A DNA stretch of 64,000 nt from Blastopirellula sp. (lineage in GTDB: Bacteria > Planctomycetota > Planctomycetia > Pirellulales > Pirellulaceae): contig NVWB01000002.1 of the NCBI GenBank assembly GCA_002733575.1, positions 44,302-108,301 of the forward strand. The letters are read 5' to 3'. Made by a program: the position numbers and the translations under genes. Numbering within the stretch: the first letter of the stretch is position 1; every line of letters starts with the position of its first letter. The notes under the pieces were generated by a model, which did no database searches, was not told the DNA's origin, and saw only the letters and a program-made list of their open reading frames with translations. This document shows, one piece after another, positions 1 through 10,500 of the stretch.

Positions 1-215
1 GGACAGAGAAATCTTATTGAGCATAGTGCATGGCAAATCTATCAAGCATAGATTTGCAGTAATGTGTATTTCTTTGTTTTGTGCCTGAAGATATATCGGC
101 AATATCCCACCACCAAATAACGTGTCCCAAATAACACGCCCACCAGAGATCGCTGTTTATTCTGCAAAGTAAATACGCTGCGATCTTCGTGTTCACTAGA
201 AGAGAAACTAGCCAG
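1..215. other. Left-edge intergenic sequence
   Basis: I see no convincing gene here. The open frames on the minus strand are short, of odd composition, and run into the coding start on the plus strand. The stretch presumably holds the promoter of the small gene that follows. No clear -35/-10 pair was found. Confidence 0.5.
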
Positions 216-797
216 ATGAACAACAATCCGCGCTTCCAATACCTTCAAACTCTATTGCCAGCAATCGTGTTAATTACAATTGGGCTCATGATGTTTGGAG
301 AGCCCTATCACAAGCAAGCGCAGCGTCAATTGCTTCTAGCATCGGTCCAGAATATTAATTTTCTATCATCAGATCAATTTGAACTGCAATATGAAGAGGA
401 GTTTGTTGGCCACAATGATCAGACATGCCATCTTTTTGTCTTCTCAAAACCCTCGGCTTCAGACGGGCAAAAGGAAATAAATCGAATTGTTATTGCCGAT
501 GCCGATTATCGATTATTGATCAGTGATGACCAGATGCATGACACGCAATTCTCAAATGCTGTACTGCTACTAAATGTTGGTAAACCTGTCTTAGAAATTG
601 TACGGCATCAAGAAGGTACGCCTGTTCGTATTCTTGTTGACCGATTTGATGTTTCGTCTTCAGGTATTCAAACAACTCAACGAGTGGGCTTCGTACCTTT
701 AGAGCCGAGCGAAAAATCCCCTCGAATACATGGTCGAAAGCGAAACAAGAATCGATTGTTTGTTCGACAACTGATGAAAAGTTACTCTCGAACATAA
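216..797 (+). CDS. Small membrane-anchored hypothetical protein
   Basis: A 193-residue protein that I do not recognise. A short charged N-terminus is followed by one hydrophobic segment (about residues 10-28, LLPAIVLITIGLMMFG), so it is probably anchored with the rest outside the cytoplasm. The remainder looks globular (beta-strand-like stretches such as NRIVIADADYRLLISDD) and ends in a very basic tail rich in Arg and Lys. I chose the ATG at 216, preceded by an AGAAGAGAAA purine run, over the upstream GTG at 189, because the membrane anchor then starts near the N-terminus. It is monocistronic, and its stop codon lies inside the left arm of a terminator hairpin. Confidence 0.65.
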   Translation: MNNNPRFQYLQTLLPAIVLITIGLMMFGEPYHKQAQRQLLLASVQNINFLSSDQFELQYEEEFVGHNDQTCHLFVFSKPSASDGQKEINRIVIADADYRLLISDDQMHDTQFSNAVLLLNVGKPVLEIVRHQEGTPVRILVDRFDVSSSGIQTTQRVGFVPLEPSEKSPRIHGRKRNKNRLFVRQLMKSYSRT

Positions 798-826
798 AAC
801 AAGCCGCATTGGTTGCGGCTTGTTTT
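796..826. terminator. Bidirectional intrinsic terminator
   Basis: A perfect 13-bp stem (AAAACAAGCCGCA pairing with TGCGGCTTGTTTT) encloses a 5-base loop, with A-rich and T-rich edges so that it can end transcription from both sides. It lies between the plus-strand gene ending at 797 and the convergent DUF1501 gene ending at 855. Confidence 0.9.
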
Positions 827-854
827 ATAAGTTGGTTCGGCAACAATTGAAACT

Positions 855-2315
855 CTACGCCAAGATTCCCTGAACCACTTCTCCGTGGACATCGGTTAAT
901 CGATAATCTCGCCCGGAAAAGCGGTAAGTTAAACGCGTATGATCGAACCCTAGCAAGTGCATGATGGTTGCTTGAAGATCGTGGACGTGAACTTTGTTTT
1001 CTGCCACTTTGAATCCTAGTTCGTCACTGGCTCCGTAGGTAATGCCCGGTTTGATTCCGCCGCCTGCCATGAACATGGTGTAACAGTCGGGGTAATGATC
1101 TCGGCCCAGCACGGCACTTTTGGCCGTGCGTCCTTCGCGGAATGGTGTTCTGCCGAACTCTCCACCCCATACAATTAAGGTGTCTTCTAACATGCCGCGT
1201 TGTTTTAGATCTTTGATTAATGCGGCGACAGGTTGATCCATAGTTCCACAGCGATCCGTTAATCCTTTTCCTAATCCTCTGGTTGCATTAGTTCCGTGGA
1301 AGTCCCAACCCCAATCAAACAGTTGAATGTAGCGGACCCCTTTTTCGACCATCCGGCGTGCCAGTAAACAGTTATTGGCAAAGCTGGCTTCCCCTGGTTT
1401 GGCGCCATACATGGCCAGTGTTTCGGCCGTTTCTTGCGTGATGTCCATCGCATCCGGCGCAGTTACTTGCATGCGATAGGCAAGTTCGTACTGAGAAATT
1501 CTGGTCTCGGTCTCCGGCTGTCGATTCTTTTCTAGTTCAATCTGATTTAAGTCTTTGAGTGCATCTAAAGTCAGCCGACGCACATCGCGTGACATCCCTT
1601 TGGGGTTGGAAAGATAAAGCACAGGGTCGCCTTTGGAGCGACATTGCACGCCCTGATAAACCGAAGGCAGAAATCCACTGCCCCACGCACTTTTGCCCGC
1701 ACTAGGATTGGTTCCGCCTGAGAGTAATACCACATAGCCGGGCAAGTTTTGATTTTCTGTGCCTAATCCATACGTCACCCAAGACCCCATGGCCGGCCGA
1801 CCCATGCGTGGTGAACCTGTATACAGTAGCAGTTGAGCTGGTGCGTGATTAAACTGGTCAGTGTTCATCGATTTAATGAAGCAGAGATCATCGACCACAT
1901 CTTCTAAGTGTGTCAACGCGTCAGATAGCCACGCTCCGCTTTCGCCACATTGGCGAAACTTATGCGGCGAGCCCATCAGTTTGGGTTTGCCTTTGGTGAA
2001 GGCAAATTCTTTCCCTTCCAAAAAGGCATCAGGGCAATCTTCATCATTGCGTTTCACCAGTTCTGGTTTGTTATCAAACAAATCAAGATGCGGCGGCGAA
2101 CCGGCCATGTGCAAGTAGATGACCGATTTTGCTTTACCTGGAAAGTGCGGTTGCTTGGGTGCGAGTGGGCCTGTAGCTGCACTGGTGGTTGAATCGGCAC
2201 CAGCTTCGGATTGCAACAACGAGTTCAGTGCAATGCCACCTAGCCCGACTTGGCACGATTGCAAAAACTGGCGGCGTGTGACTTGTTTGAGATGTTCTAA
2301 ATGTAAATTCATCAT
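855..2315 (-). CDS. DUF1501 family protein, Tat-exported
   Basis: A 486-residue member of DUF1501, a family related to the sulfatase/alkaline phosphatase superfamily and greatly expanded in Planctomycetes. The reaction is unknown. The N-terminus carries a twin-arginine motif (TRRQFLQ, about residues 13-19) followed by a hydrophobic stretch. Family landmarks are the SVIYLHMAGSPPHLDLFD block near residue 65, the DWGWDFHG block, GGEFGRTPF, and the GRDHYP...GGGIKPG block near the C-terminus. Two ATGs are adjacent at the start; a purine-rich AGAGAG precedes the first. It follows the PSCyt1/DUF1553 gene after about 50 bp, the usual planctomycete pairing, so the two are likely co-transcribed and act together outside the cytoplasm. 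Confidence 0.93.
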   Translation of the reverse strand: MMNLHLEHLKQVTRRQFLQSCQVGLGGIALNSLLQSEAGADSTTSAATGPLAPKQPHFPGKAKSVIYLHMAGSPPHLDLFDNKPELVKRNDEDCPDAFLEGKEFAFTKGKPKLMGSPHKFRQCGESGAWLSDALTHLEDVVDDLCFIKSMNTDQFNHAPAQLLLYTGSPRMGRPAMGSWVTYGLGTENQNLPGYVVLLSGGTNPSAGKSAWGSGFLPSVYQGVQCRSKGDPVLYLSNPKGMSRDVRRLTLDALKDLNQIELEKNRQPETETRISQYELAYRMQVTAPDAMDITQETAETLAMYGAKPGEASFANNCLLARRMVEKGVRYIQLFDWGWDFHGTNATRGLGKGLTDRCGTMDQPVAALIKDLKQRGMLEDTLIVWGGEFGRTPFREGRTAKSAVLGRDHYPDCYTMFMAGGGIKPGITYGASDELGFKVAENKVHVHDLQATIMHLLGFDHTRLTYRFSGRDYRLTDVHGEVVQGILA

Positions 2316-2368
2316 TACTCTCTTTTTGTATAAACAACCTGTCTATCAGGTATTATTCTCGTTGTAGT

Positions 2369-5227
2369 CTAGCGAGACAGATATTCGTCAAGGTTCATCA
2401 GCACATTACAAACCAAAGTCCAACTGGCCAAGTCAACGGCTTTCATATTTTCTGGCAGCGGACCCAAGGGTTCGGTAGCGATGAACATCGCCTGTTCTGG
2501 CTCGGCAGCATAATGCTCACTGGCCGCTTGAAACAGCGTGACCAGCCGATCTCGTTCGATATCACTCGGGTAGCGGGCCAAACTCAAGCGAAAGGCATAC
2601 GTGGCCTGCTCTTCAAGTGTCTTGCCACCTTCGGCATGAAGTCGGCGAGCTAGTGCCTGCGCGGCTTCGATATAAACCGAATCGTTCAAAGTGACCAGTG
2701 CTTGCAGCGGAGTATTGGTTTGAACACGTCGAATCAGGCAGACTTCACGGCTGGGTGCATCAAATGTGGCCATCGATGGATACGGGGTGGTACGTCTCCA
2801 ACTGGTGTACAATCCTCGACGATAGCGGTCTTCGCCAGGGCTGGTTTGCCAATCGGTTGAACCACCAAAAGCGGCCTTGATTCCTAGCTGAGGTTGAGGC
2901 GGACGAACCGAAGGGCCGAGCATCTTTTTGCTTAATAGACCTGAGACTGCGAGTGCCTGATCACGAATCATTTCTGCCGAAAGTCGAAAACGGGGGCCAC
3001 GGCTAAATAGTCGATTTCTGGAATCAACTTCTAGCTTATGCGGTGTTGCTTCTGCCGTTTGGCGATAGGTGGAGGAAACCACAATTTGCTTGATCAAGCG
3101 TTTGACGTCCCAGCCATGTTCAACAAAGTCGACCGCCAAGTAGTCAAGCAACTCTTGATGCGAAGGCAATTCACCTTGCGAACCAAAGTCTTCGCTAGTT
3201 TCGACAATCCCGATCCCAAATAGTTGTTCCCAATATCGATTGACCACCACTCTGGCAGTCAAAGGGTTCTTCTCCGAAGCTATCCATTGGGCCATGGTAA
3301 GTCGAGTGGGTTCTTTGTCAGCAGGGAATTCATGGAAGTTCTGCAAAACTCCAGCAGAGACTTCGTCTCCTTTAATCTGGTAATTGCCACGAATTTGAAT
3401 CTGAGTTTTGCGGCGTTTGTCGCCCATTAGTTCTCGCATAATCGGCGTGGTAATTGGCTTGATGCCAGCGAGTTGTTTCTTTTGGTTCTCTAGTTTTTTG
3501 GTCAACACTTCAAGTTCGGGCGAGACAATATTGTCATAGCTGGCGATACTTTGTTGTTGCTCTTTGGTTAAGTCCTTCGCATCTTGCGGAATGGCGTATT
3601 CGTCACTAGGGTTCGGATACTCTTTCGATCGATGAACCCAAACAGGCTTACGTTGTTCATCGAGTGCAATCACGCGATAATCCTTCAGCCGGTTTCCTAC
3701 GCCACCATCAGTTCGATTCCAGACAACTACTTTGTCGATTAAGGTCGATTCTTTCAGTTTAAGTTCCCACCAAGGGTTGTCTTCGGCTTTGGTATGCGTG
3801 GTGCTTTTTGCCGTGGTATAATCACCATCGGTGTTGCCATCGATTGCCAATTTTGGCGGTCCGCCGAAGTCGGTCGTTATTTGAGTGGCTGTTCCCTTTA
3901 TGGCCAAGTTCTCTTCGCCTGCGAAGACTTGCACTTCAGCCAGTGAAAGAAAAACACCTTTGCCCATGTTTTCAACACGAACATATTTCACTTTCAAAGG
4001 GCCTTCCGGCAATTTTACTTCGGCAGGGTTACTCTTTTTGTAGTCTTCAATCTCTTTGGTAGTTGCACTGACTTGTTGTTTTAATTCTTCTTGACGTTTT
4101 AGTTGTTCAGGCGTGTAGTTCGATAACGTAGGTGCTTCGTTTCCTCGGTCGGCATCTTCTGTGTTATTCAGAATGGCGAAGAACTGGAAGTATTCTTCCT
4201 GAGAAATCGGGTCAAACTTGTGGCTGTGACACTGGGCACATTCCATCGTCAGGCCCATCCAGACAGCAATGGTTGTGTTCACTCTGTCAACTAAAGCCGC
4301 GTTGCGGAATTCTTCGTCGTTGGTGCCTCCTTCGCTATTGGTCATCGTGTTACGATGAAACGCGGTAGCGATCAATTGATCTTCGGTAGGGTTCTCTAGC
4401 ATATCGCCTGCCAGTTGCTCAATTGTAAATTGATCATACGGCATGTTGCTGTTGAGTGATTGAATGACCCAGTCTCGATACTTCCAAATCGTACGGGCAG
4501 GGTCTTGAGCATAGCCGGCCGAATCGGCATAGCGGGCCATGTCTAACCAAACGCGGGCCCAGCGTTCGCCATAGGCGTTTTTCTCTAACAGGCGATCCAC
4601 CAATTGTTCATAAGCATCTACAGATTCATTGGCAACAAAATGATCGACTTCGGCCAGGGTTGGCGGGAGACCTGTGATGGCTAACGACAGTCGTCGGATT
4701 AATATCGTTCGATCTGCTTCAGCTGCTGGCTTGATACCCGCCGCTTCGAGCTTTGATAATACATAATTATCGATAGGGCTTCGTACCCATTTCTTGTTGC
4801 TTACTTTTGGCAGGGGAGATTTCTTGGGGTTGTCAAACGACCAGTGCTTCGCAAATTTGGCGCCTTCGGTAATCCAGCGTTTGAACAGCTTGACTTCTTT
4901 GTCAGAAAGCCTCTCACCCACTTCCGGCGGCGGCATCATTTCTGATTCATCATCCGAGGTAATTCGGTTGATCAGTTCGCTCTCGGAAATATCGCCAGCC
5001 ACAATCGCGGTCAGCCCACTTTCTAGTTCACTGGTGGCAATCTGTTGATCGTCTAACCGCAGGCCGGCCTCTTGATGTTCTTCATCAGGCCCGTGACATT
5101 GAAAACATTTGCGAGAGAGGATGCTTCGAATATCTTTGGCAAAATCGACCGGTTGTTCGGCGACTGCTGTACTGACAAAGCAGAAGAAACCGAACGTGCA
5201 AAACAAACGCCAAGTTAAATTGATCAT
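2369..5227 (-). CDS. PSCyt1-DUF1549-discoidin-DUF1553 protein
   Basis: A 952-residue exported cytochrome-like protein. A signal peptide (MINLTWRLFCTFGFFCFVSTAVA) is followed by a PSCyt1 domain with one heme-binding motif (CFQCH), then DUF1549, a discoidin-like beta-sandwich (about residues 410-550, VKYVRVENMGKG...WWELKLKE), and DUF1553. A second CxxCH (CAQCH) lies in the DUF1549 region (MECAQCHSHKFDP). I chose the ATG at 5227 over one 51 bases upstream because it starts directly at the signal peptide. These proteins are thought to act at the cell surface or periplasm with DUF1501 partners, possibly in polysaccharide metabolism; the chemistry is unproven. Confidence 0.93.
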   Translation of the reverse strand: MINLTWRLFCTFGFFCFVSTAVAEQPVDFAKDIRSILSRKCFQCHGPDEEHQEAGLRLDDQQIATSELESGLTAIVAGDISESELINRITSDDESEMMPPPEVGERLSDKEVKLFKRWITEGAKFAKHWSFDNPKKSPLPKVSNKKWVRSPIDNYVLSKLEAAGIKPAAEADRTILIRRLSLAITGLPPTLAEVDHFVANESVDAYEQLVDRLLEKNAYGERWARVWLDMARYADSAGYAQDPARTIWKYRDWVIQSLNSNMPYDQFTIEQLAGDMLENPTEDQLIATAFHRNTMTNSEGGTNDEEFRNAALVDRVNTTIAVWMGLTMECAQCHSHKFDPISQEEYFQFFAILNNTEDADRGNEAPTLSNYTPEQLKRQEELKQQVSATTKEIEDYKKSNPAEVKLPEGPLKVKYVRVENMGKGVFLSLAEVQVFAGEENLAIKGTATQITTDFGGPPKLAIDGNTDGDYTTAKSTTHTKAEDNPWWELKLKESTLIDKVVVWNRTDGGVGNRLKDYRVIALDEQRKPVWVHRSKEYPNPSDEYAIPQDAKDLTKEQQQSIASYDNIVSPELEVLTKKLENQKKQLAGIKPITTPIMRELMGDKRRKTQIQIRGNYQIKGDEVSAGVLQNFHEFPADKEPTRLTMAQWIASEKNPLTARVVVNRYWEQLFGIGIVETSEDFGSQGELPSHQELLDYLAVDFVEHGWDVKRLIKQIVVSSTYRQTAEATPHKLEVDSRNRLFSRGPRFRLSAEMIRDQALAVSGLLSKKMLGPSVRPPQPQLGIKAAFGGSTDWQTSPGEDRYRRGLYTSWRRTTPYPSMATFDAPSREVCLIRRVQTNTPLQALVTLNDSVYIEAAQALARRLHAEGGKTLEEQATYAFRLSLARYPSDIERDRLVTLFQAASEHYAAEPEQAMFIATEPLGPLPENMKAVDLASWTLVCNVLMNLDEYLSR

Positions 5228-5441
5228 AGACAGATTCCAACGAAGACCGGATAGGAGTTGTGGATAAAGGCGGGGCACAAAACGTGTGATTTATTACCAT
5301 TCATTATCGTTGAAATGGCCTAATCTCGCAATCGGATTTTTTCATCAACTCGATTCAAGCCATGTAATAAAACAAATTGTGCGCAAGTTTGTGACAATTT
5401 GCCCATGATTGAGCGGACATAACCTAATTAATGGATAGTGA

Positions 5442-7493
5442 CTATTTTGACTTTAGTTGCCATTTTTCGTCAAAGAAATCGGCTGCGACCACCTTGCCTG
5501 GCCACACGGTTCCTGGCGGTGTCTTTAAATCAATGATCGCCCAGTCTGGTAACATTGGCACCTGGCGGGCATTGTTCAGATAGGCGAATTCACGATAGGT
5601 AAAGCTACTGTTTAAAACGACGTACTTCTCTCGGTTTTTCGGGTTCGGATAAACGGCAATCAACGCATGATCAACGGCCGAGTATTTTTTATCTCCGGCT
5701 GATACAGATGATTTATTCCAATCTAAAGGAAGCTGCAAAACGACTTCTTTGATCAACAAGTTACTTTCCGGTGTTCCCCACAGAATCAAGTTGTGGTTCG
5801 CAATGTCTTCGGCTGTTACATCCGTATCATTTTTTACGCGAGCATATCCACGGAAGTGACGCCGCCAACTTTCAATGGCCCGGTTGAGTTCGCTATTGAC
5901 CCAGGCATCGACTTTCGCATGCGATGACTTGCCTGTAGGGCGAACAAACAGGAACGAGTCCATCAGGGCATCGTCGATAGGGCCTTGCAGATTATGCTTT
6001 TTGGCAAGGTTGTTACTGCCTGAAGCAATATCTGGTTGCGATTTAATTCGCCAGACATCGGTACTTAGATCGCGGATTAGTGAAACTTTTAAGGAACGAT
6101 CCGTGGAAGGAAGCACGGGAATCACATTGGTGTCAGAGCCATTGAGGATTCGTATCTCGATCTGACTGGGCCCTTCGATTGGCAGTTGGCCAGGTCCAAA
6201 GTTCAAGCTGAACGCATCAACATTTTCGGTCGCCACTTCAATCGCTCGTTGGGTCTGATCTGGTCGAACCAGTGCGGTGACATCGGTTCGCTCCCAATGG
6301 TTTTGCAGTGCATCAACGGTCAGCCATTTCATCCGGTTGTATTTCAACGTGTACGTGGTGAAATCGATGCGGAGAGGCACATTGTTGCGTCCGATCTTTT
6401 CGAGTGCATATAACCGGTCGTCGACAATCTTGGCCGAATCAGGGTGAATTTTATGTGCGGTTTGAGGACCAATGATGTGCGTTAGCTCCAGACCTTCTAA
6501 CAAGCAAGCTTCGGCCATAATATCAGCCGCTTGTTTTTGCCGGTCAATTTCTCCGCTGTACGCCACGGTCGGCACTTGTGAGAGATTGCGTGCATAGCCG
6601 GTGCAGTCGTACATGCCCCAGAGTTTCTTCTCCCACGGCATCGGTTTTAGAATTTCATTTTGGAATACCCTGAGAAATTCTTTGGTTTCAGAGAACCCGG
6701 CACCGGGGTTAGCGGCGAACCAGAGATCCGAATAATGCACAGCCATCTGCCAGCAACCTGCCCCGCCCATCGAAAAACCACGGATACTGATTCGGTCTTC
6801 GTCGACGAGGTAGTTTTGTTTGACTGAGTCAAGTGATTCGAGAACATCAATCTCGCCAGCGAATTTAAAAGCATTGCAATATCTTCCGTAAGGATGCAGC
6901 ACAATGGTATCCCTGGGCGTGTAGTTGCCGCGGCTGGTACGGCGTTGTTTCAGGAATCCGTTTTCAGAAACCGTTTCACCCCGGCCGTGCAGCCAGACAT
7001 CAACGCGGTGATTGCGATGTGCCGAAAAGTCGTAGCTCTCTGGCACAATCACGCCATACGGCTGGTCGGTTCCATCGATCTTGGAAACAAACCCACGCAC
7101 CACCAAACCGGTTTGCGTGACCCACTGCGGCTTGCCAGCTTTGAGCTGAGCCGCACGCTGCATGCCCATTTCTAAATGTTCATAGGCGAATTTAATTTCC
7201 GCAGGCTTGAAAAACTCTTGGTACTCCAGGGCATCATGCACTGCTCGATACAGGATGGTGACATCTGGCAGCAACCGCTGTACTTGTGCGTCTTTACTAC
7301 GCTTCAACTGATCGATTTCAGTTTGAAGTTTTGCGAGCCCTGCTTTTAATGCGGCCTGATCTTCCTCAGGCACTTCGATACCCAAGCGAGGAATTCGACG
7401 AACCGTATCAGGGTGATTGTCTGCTTCGCCATCGGCAAATAAGGCAGCAGGAAGCAACATCAAACCGGTAAGCAGTAATAAAGAGATTCGCAT
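5442..7493 (-). CDS. Secreted alpha/beta-hydrolase (esterase/peptidase-like)
   Basis: A 683-residue exported protein. The signal peptide (MRISLLLLTGLMLLPAALFA) is followed by a helical segment and then an alpha/beta-hydrolase of the poly(3-hydroxybutyrate) depolymerase/prolyl oligopeptidase type. The nucleophile elbow is GFSMGG (Ser about 241), the oxyanion region is probably VWLHGRGE, and AHKIHPD is a plausible catalytic His. The C-terminal 300 residues form a further domain without a clear family. I chose the internal ATG at 7493 because it starts the signal peptide; the longer frame adds 20 residues of unlikely sequence. The substrate is unknown. Neighbouring sulfatases and cytochrome proteins suggest carbohydrate-ester or polymer breakdown. 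Confidence 0.85.
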   Translation of the reverse strand: MRISLLLLTGLMLLPAALFADGEADNHPDTVRRIPRLGIEVPEEDQAALKAGLAKLQTEIDQLKRSKDAQVQRLLPDVTILYRAVHDALEYQEFFKPAEIKFAYEHLEMGMQRAAQLKAGKPQWVTQTGLVVRGFVSKIDGTDQPYGVIVPESYDFSAHRNHRVDVWLHGRGETVSENGFLKQRRTSRGNYTPRDTIVLHPYGRYCNAFKFAGEIDVLESLDSVKQNYLVDEDRISIRGFSMGGAGCWQMAVHYSDLWFAANPGAGFSETKEFLRVFQNEILKPMPWEKKLWGMYDCTGYARNLSQVPTVAYSGEIDRQKQAADIMAEACLLEGLELTHIIGPQTAHKIHPDSAKIVDDRLYALEKIGRNNVPLRIDFTTYTLKYNRMKWLTVDALQNHWERTDVTALVRPDQTQRAIEVATENVDAFSLNFGPGQLPIEGPSQIEIRILNGSDTNVIPVLPSTDRSLKVSLIRDLSTDVWRIKSQPDIASGSNNLAKKHNLQGPIDDALMDSFLFVRPTGKSSHAKVDAWVNSELNRAIESWRRHFRGYARVKNDTDVTAEDIANHNLILWGTPESNLLIKEVVLQLPLDWNKSSVSAGDKKYSAVDHALIAVYPNPKNREKYVVLNSSFTYREFAYLNNARQVPMLPDWAIIDLKTPPGTVWPGKVVAADFFDEKWQLKSK

Positions 7494-7588
7494 AATGAAT
7501 GGCTCTAAGCGAAAGGGAGGGTCAGGTAAGAACAAAAGCAGCGGCCAAAACAAATGTTTGGCCGCTGCTGTGAGAATACGGGCAGGGT

Positions 7589-10500
7589 CTACTTTTTCTT
7601 CAAGGTGCTAAGGTAGTCAACCACATCGACTAATTCTTGAATCGTGATTAGTTTTTGCAAATCATTCGGCATGACCGAGATGGAAAGCATTTTCAACTCT
7701 TCGACTTCGTCTTTGTTGAATGTGCGAGACAATCCTTCTTGGTTTTTAATCGTCACCGAATCAGCGGTTTCGCTGGTTTTTAAACCCGAGACGGCGGTGC
7801 CGTTGTCTAGCAACACGGCCCAGTTTTCGTAGTTGTGGCTGATACCGGCACTCGGATAAAGTACCGATTCAAAAAAGGCTTCACGCGAAAGCTTTGACCC
7901 TATTTCTGAAAGATCAGGCCCTACGTCTTTCCCTTGTTTATTCACAATATGGCACTTGTTACAGGTGCCAGTGGTTTCAAAAATCTTCTTTCCGGTGGCG
8001 ACCGATCCACGTTGTTTTACCAACTCCGAAATCGCAGGGATCGGCTTATTATCTTTGGATGGTGGAGCCGGGAACAGCTTTTGTGCCTCTGCGCGAATCT
8101 CTTTGAAAATGACATTCGAGAGGCTCACCGCGGTCGCCTGTTGCAGGGCAGAATCAAGTGTGCCTGCTTTGACCAATTTCATCAATTGCTCGGCTCCCCC
8201 TTTGTTGGTTGCCAAAGCTTTAACAGCAATCCGGCGTAACTGCACATCTAGTTTGTTGTTTTTTACCAGTGGCAACATCAGGCCATTGATACCACCAGAA
8301 GCCGAGTTACCCATTGCAGTGGCCGTGGCAATCGCTAGTTCAATATCGTTGTCGTACAAAGGGCCATTGAGCAATTGAAATTGCTTCTTGTCTAACAAGA
8401 CGCGAACAGCTTCAACACCCAACGTGCTGCCTGGTTGTGCTTGAGCCATCTTCAGTAAAGTTGGGTAGTGATTCTTCAGATCAAATTTACTTACCAACTG
8501 CACATACTGCGAAGTCCCTTGCAGTTTGGTCAATGCTTTTTCTAGAGCTGCCGCTTTTTGTTTATCGCCTTGAATGTCAAATCTACCTAAGCGTTTAATA
8601 GCTTCACCTAGGATAAAGCTGGCCGCCTCGCCTGACTTACTGGAATCACTAAACGCCAACTGGGCCATCGCTTGATTCTTGGTATCACCATTCGCCTGAA
8701 AATCAAACGCTCGGAAGTAGCGAGGTAAATCTGCTGCACTTGTAGAATCTTGGTTGATAATAATGACCAGCAAGTCGGTAGTTTTTGCTGCGCGACTTCG
8801 CCACACAATATCCCGGCTTGCTGTCGTGTTTAGCTTGTTTCCTACTTGAGCCAAGTAAGCATCCAGTCGAGCATCCCAGTGCAAGTCGGCCCCAATGCCG
8901 AGTGCTTCGAGATACCAACGGTCTTTGCCATCGTGCTTGGCGGCCAATTGGGCCCAAAGTCGGTTGGCTTCAGAGCTATCGGAAAAGCGTAACGCAATCG
9001 CGGCTTCTCTTCGGACTTGAACAGAGCGGTCGTTGACCACTTGGCTGACCACGCTGGCCGGGTCAAGTTGTAGTTGATGGGCCAAACGCAACCCAGTGAT
9101 GCGAATGTTGGCGTCTTTGTCTTTTAATGCGGTCTCAACATAGTGTGTACCGCGTCCTTCGATTTTGCTCAACAGCCATAACGCACGGGCACGCAAGCGA
9201 GGGTTTTTGTTCGATTGATACATGGTTAGCAACGCAGATTCCGCTTTGCTACCTTGCTGATGTAGTGCAGTCCAAGCCATATACCGGGCCGAACCATTCG
9301 GGCTGGCGAGTGCTTCAATAGCACCTTCGATGGAATCGAAATCATACTTGGGCACGGTGTACTTTGAACCTTTAGGGGCCACGCGGAACAGTCGCCCACG
9401 ATCTAAGTCACGCTGGGCATGTCCACCGACGCCTGGATCGTACCAGTCCGAGATGAACAACGATCCATCTGGTGCCACACACACATCAGCCGGACGGAAC
9501 CAGTTGTCGTTCTCTCCGTGAAGTACGTCTACAATTTCTGCCGAGTAGCCTGCACCATCATTTTTTGCCGGATAAGCACGTACAATGTTCGGTCCAGCAT
9601 CGCAGTGAATGACTTGATCCCAAAATACTTTGGGAAGCAATCGGCCTTCGTACACGCAGATACCAGTCGGCGAACCGGCATAGGTTTGAATCAAGTTAGG
9701 CACAACGCCTGGATCGTTTAAATGCCAATGTTGTAGCGGCACTTCTTTTTCCATATTGGTTCGCGGAACTTTCCAACCGGCCCCGGTCATTTGATCACGG
9801 TAACCATAGTTGCCGTATTGCATGACGTAGTTGATACGCACGCCCCGGTTGCCATCGTCGTCGTTATCGCTTTGCCAGAGTGTGCCGAAAGAATCGACCG
9901 CTACTTCGTAATTGTTACGGAAGTTATGGGCCAGAACTTCAAAGTCGCTGCCATCCATATTACAGCGAAATGGCATCCCTCCGATATAAGGTTTGCCGTT
10001 ATCGATCACGGTGTTACCAGCCAAGTCGACCACAGGTTTGCCATCTTTATCGTGAACATACTTGCCGGTGTTGCCGACATTCCAATAGAGTTTTCCATCT
10101 GGGCCAAACGAGAACGAATGGGCCGAGTGATCGTGTTGGGGCTGCCCAGTGTTGGTGAACAGCATCTCTTTTTTATCGGGCTTGTCGTCGCCATCTAGAT
10201 CGGTGAATACAATGATATTCGGCGTGGCGGAAACAATCACTTTGTTTCCTAGAACACAAATACCCATGGCCGAATCAACATCTCGGCCTTGGTAATAAAC
10301 GATGGTTTTGTCAGAAATACCATCTCCGTTGGTATCTTCTAGAATGAGAATCCGGTCACCTTCGGGGCGTGAACCATTGTTGCGACGATAGTTCATTACA
10401 TCGCAAACCCAAATTCTGCCACGATGATCGACATCAATGTTGGTGATACTTTTCAGGTCAGGTTCAGCGGCAGAAAGCGTGGCTACTAGGTCATCATGAA

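Noticed and set aside
7417..7611. 64-codon plus-strand frame between the esterase and the ThuA gene
   Set aside because: It covers the esterase signal peptide on the opposite strand and a short spacer, and is too basic and low in complexity to trust.
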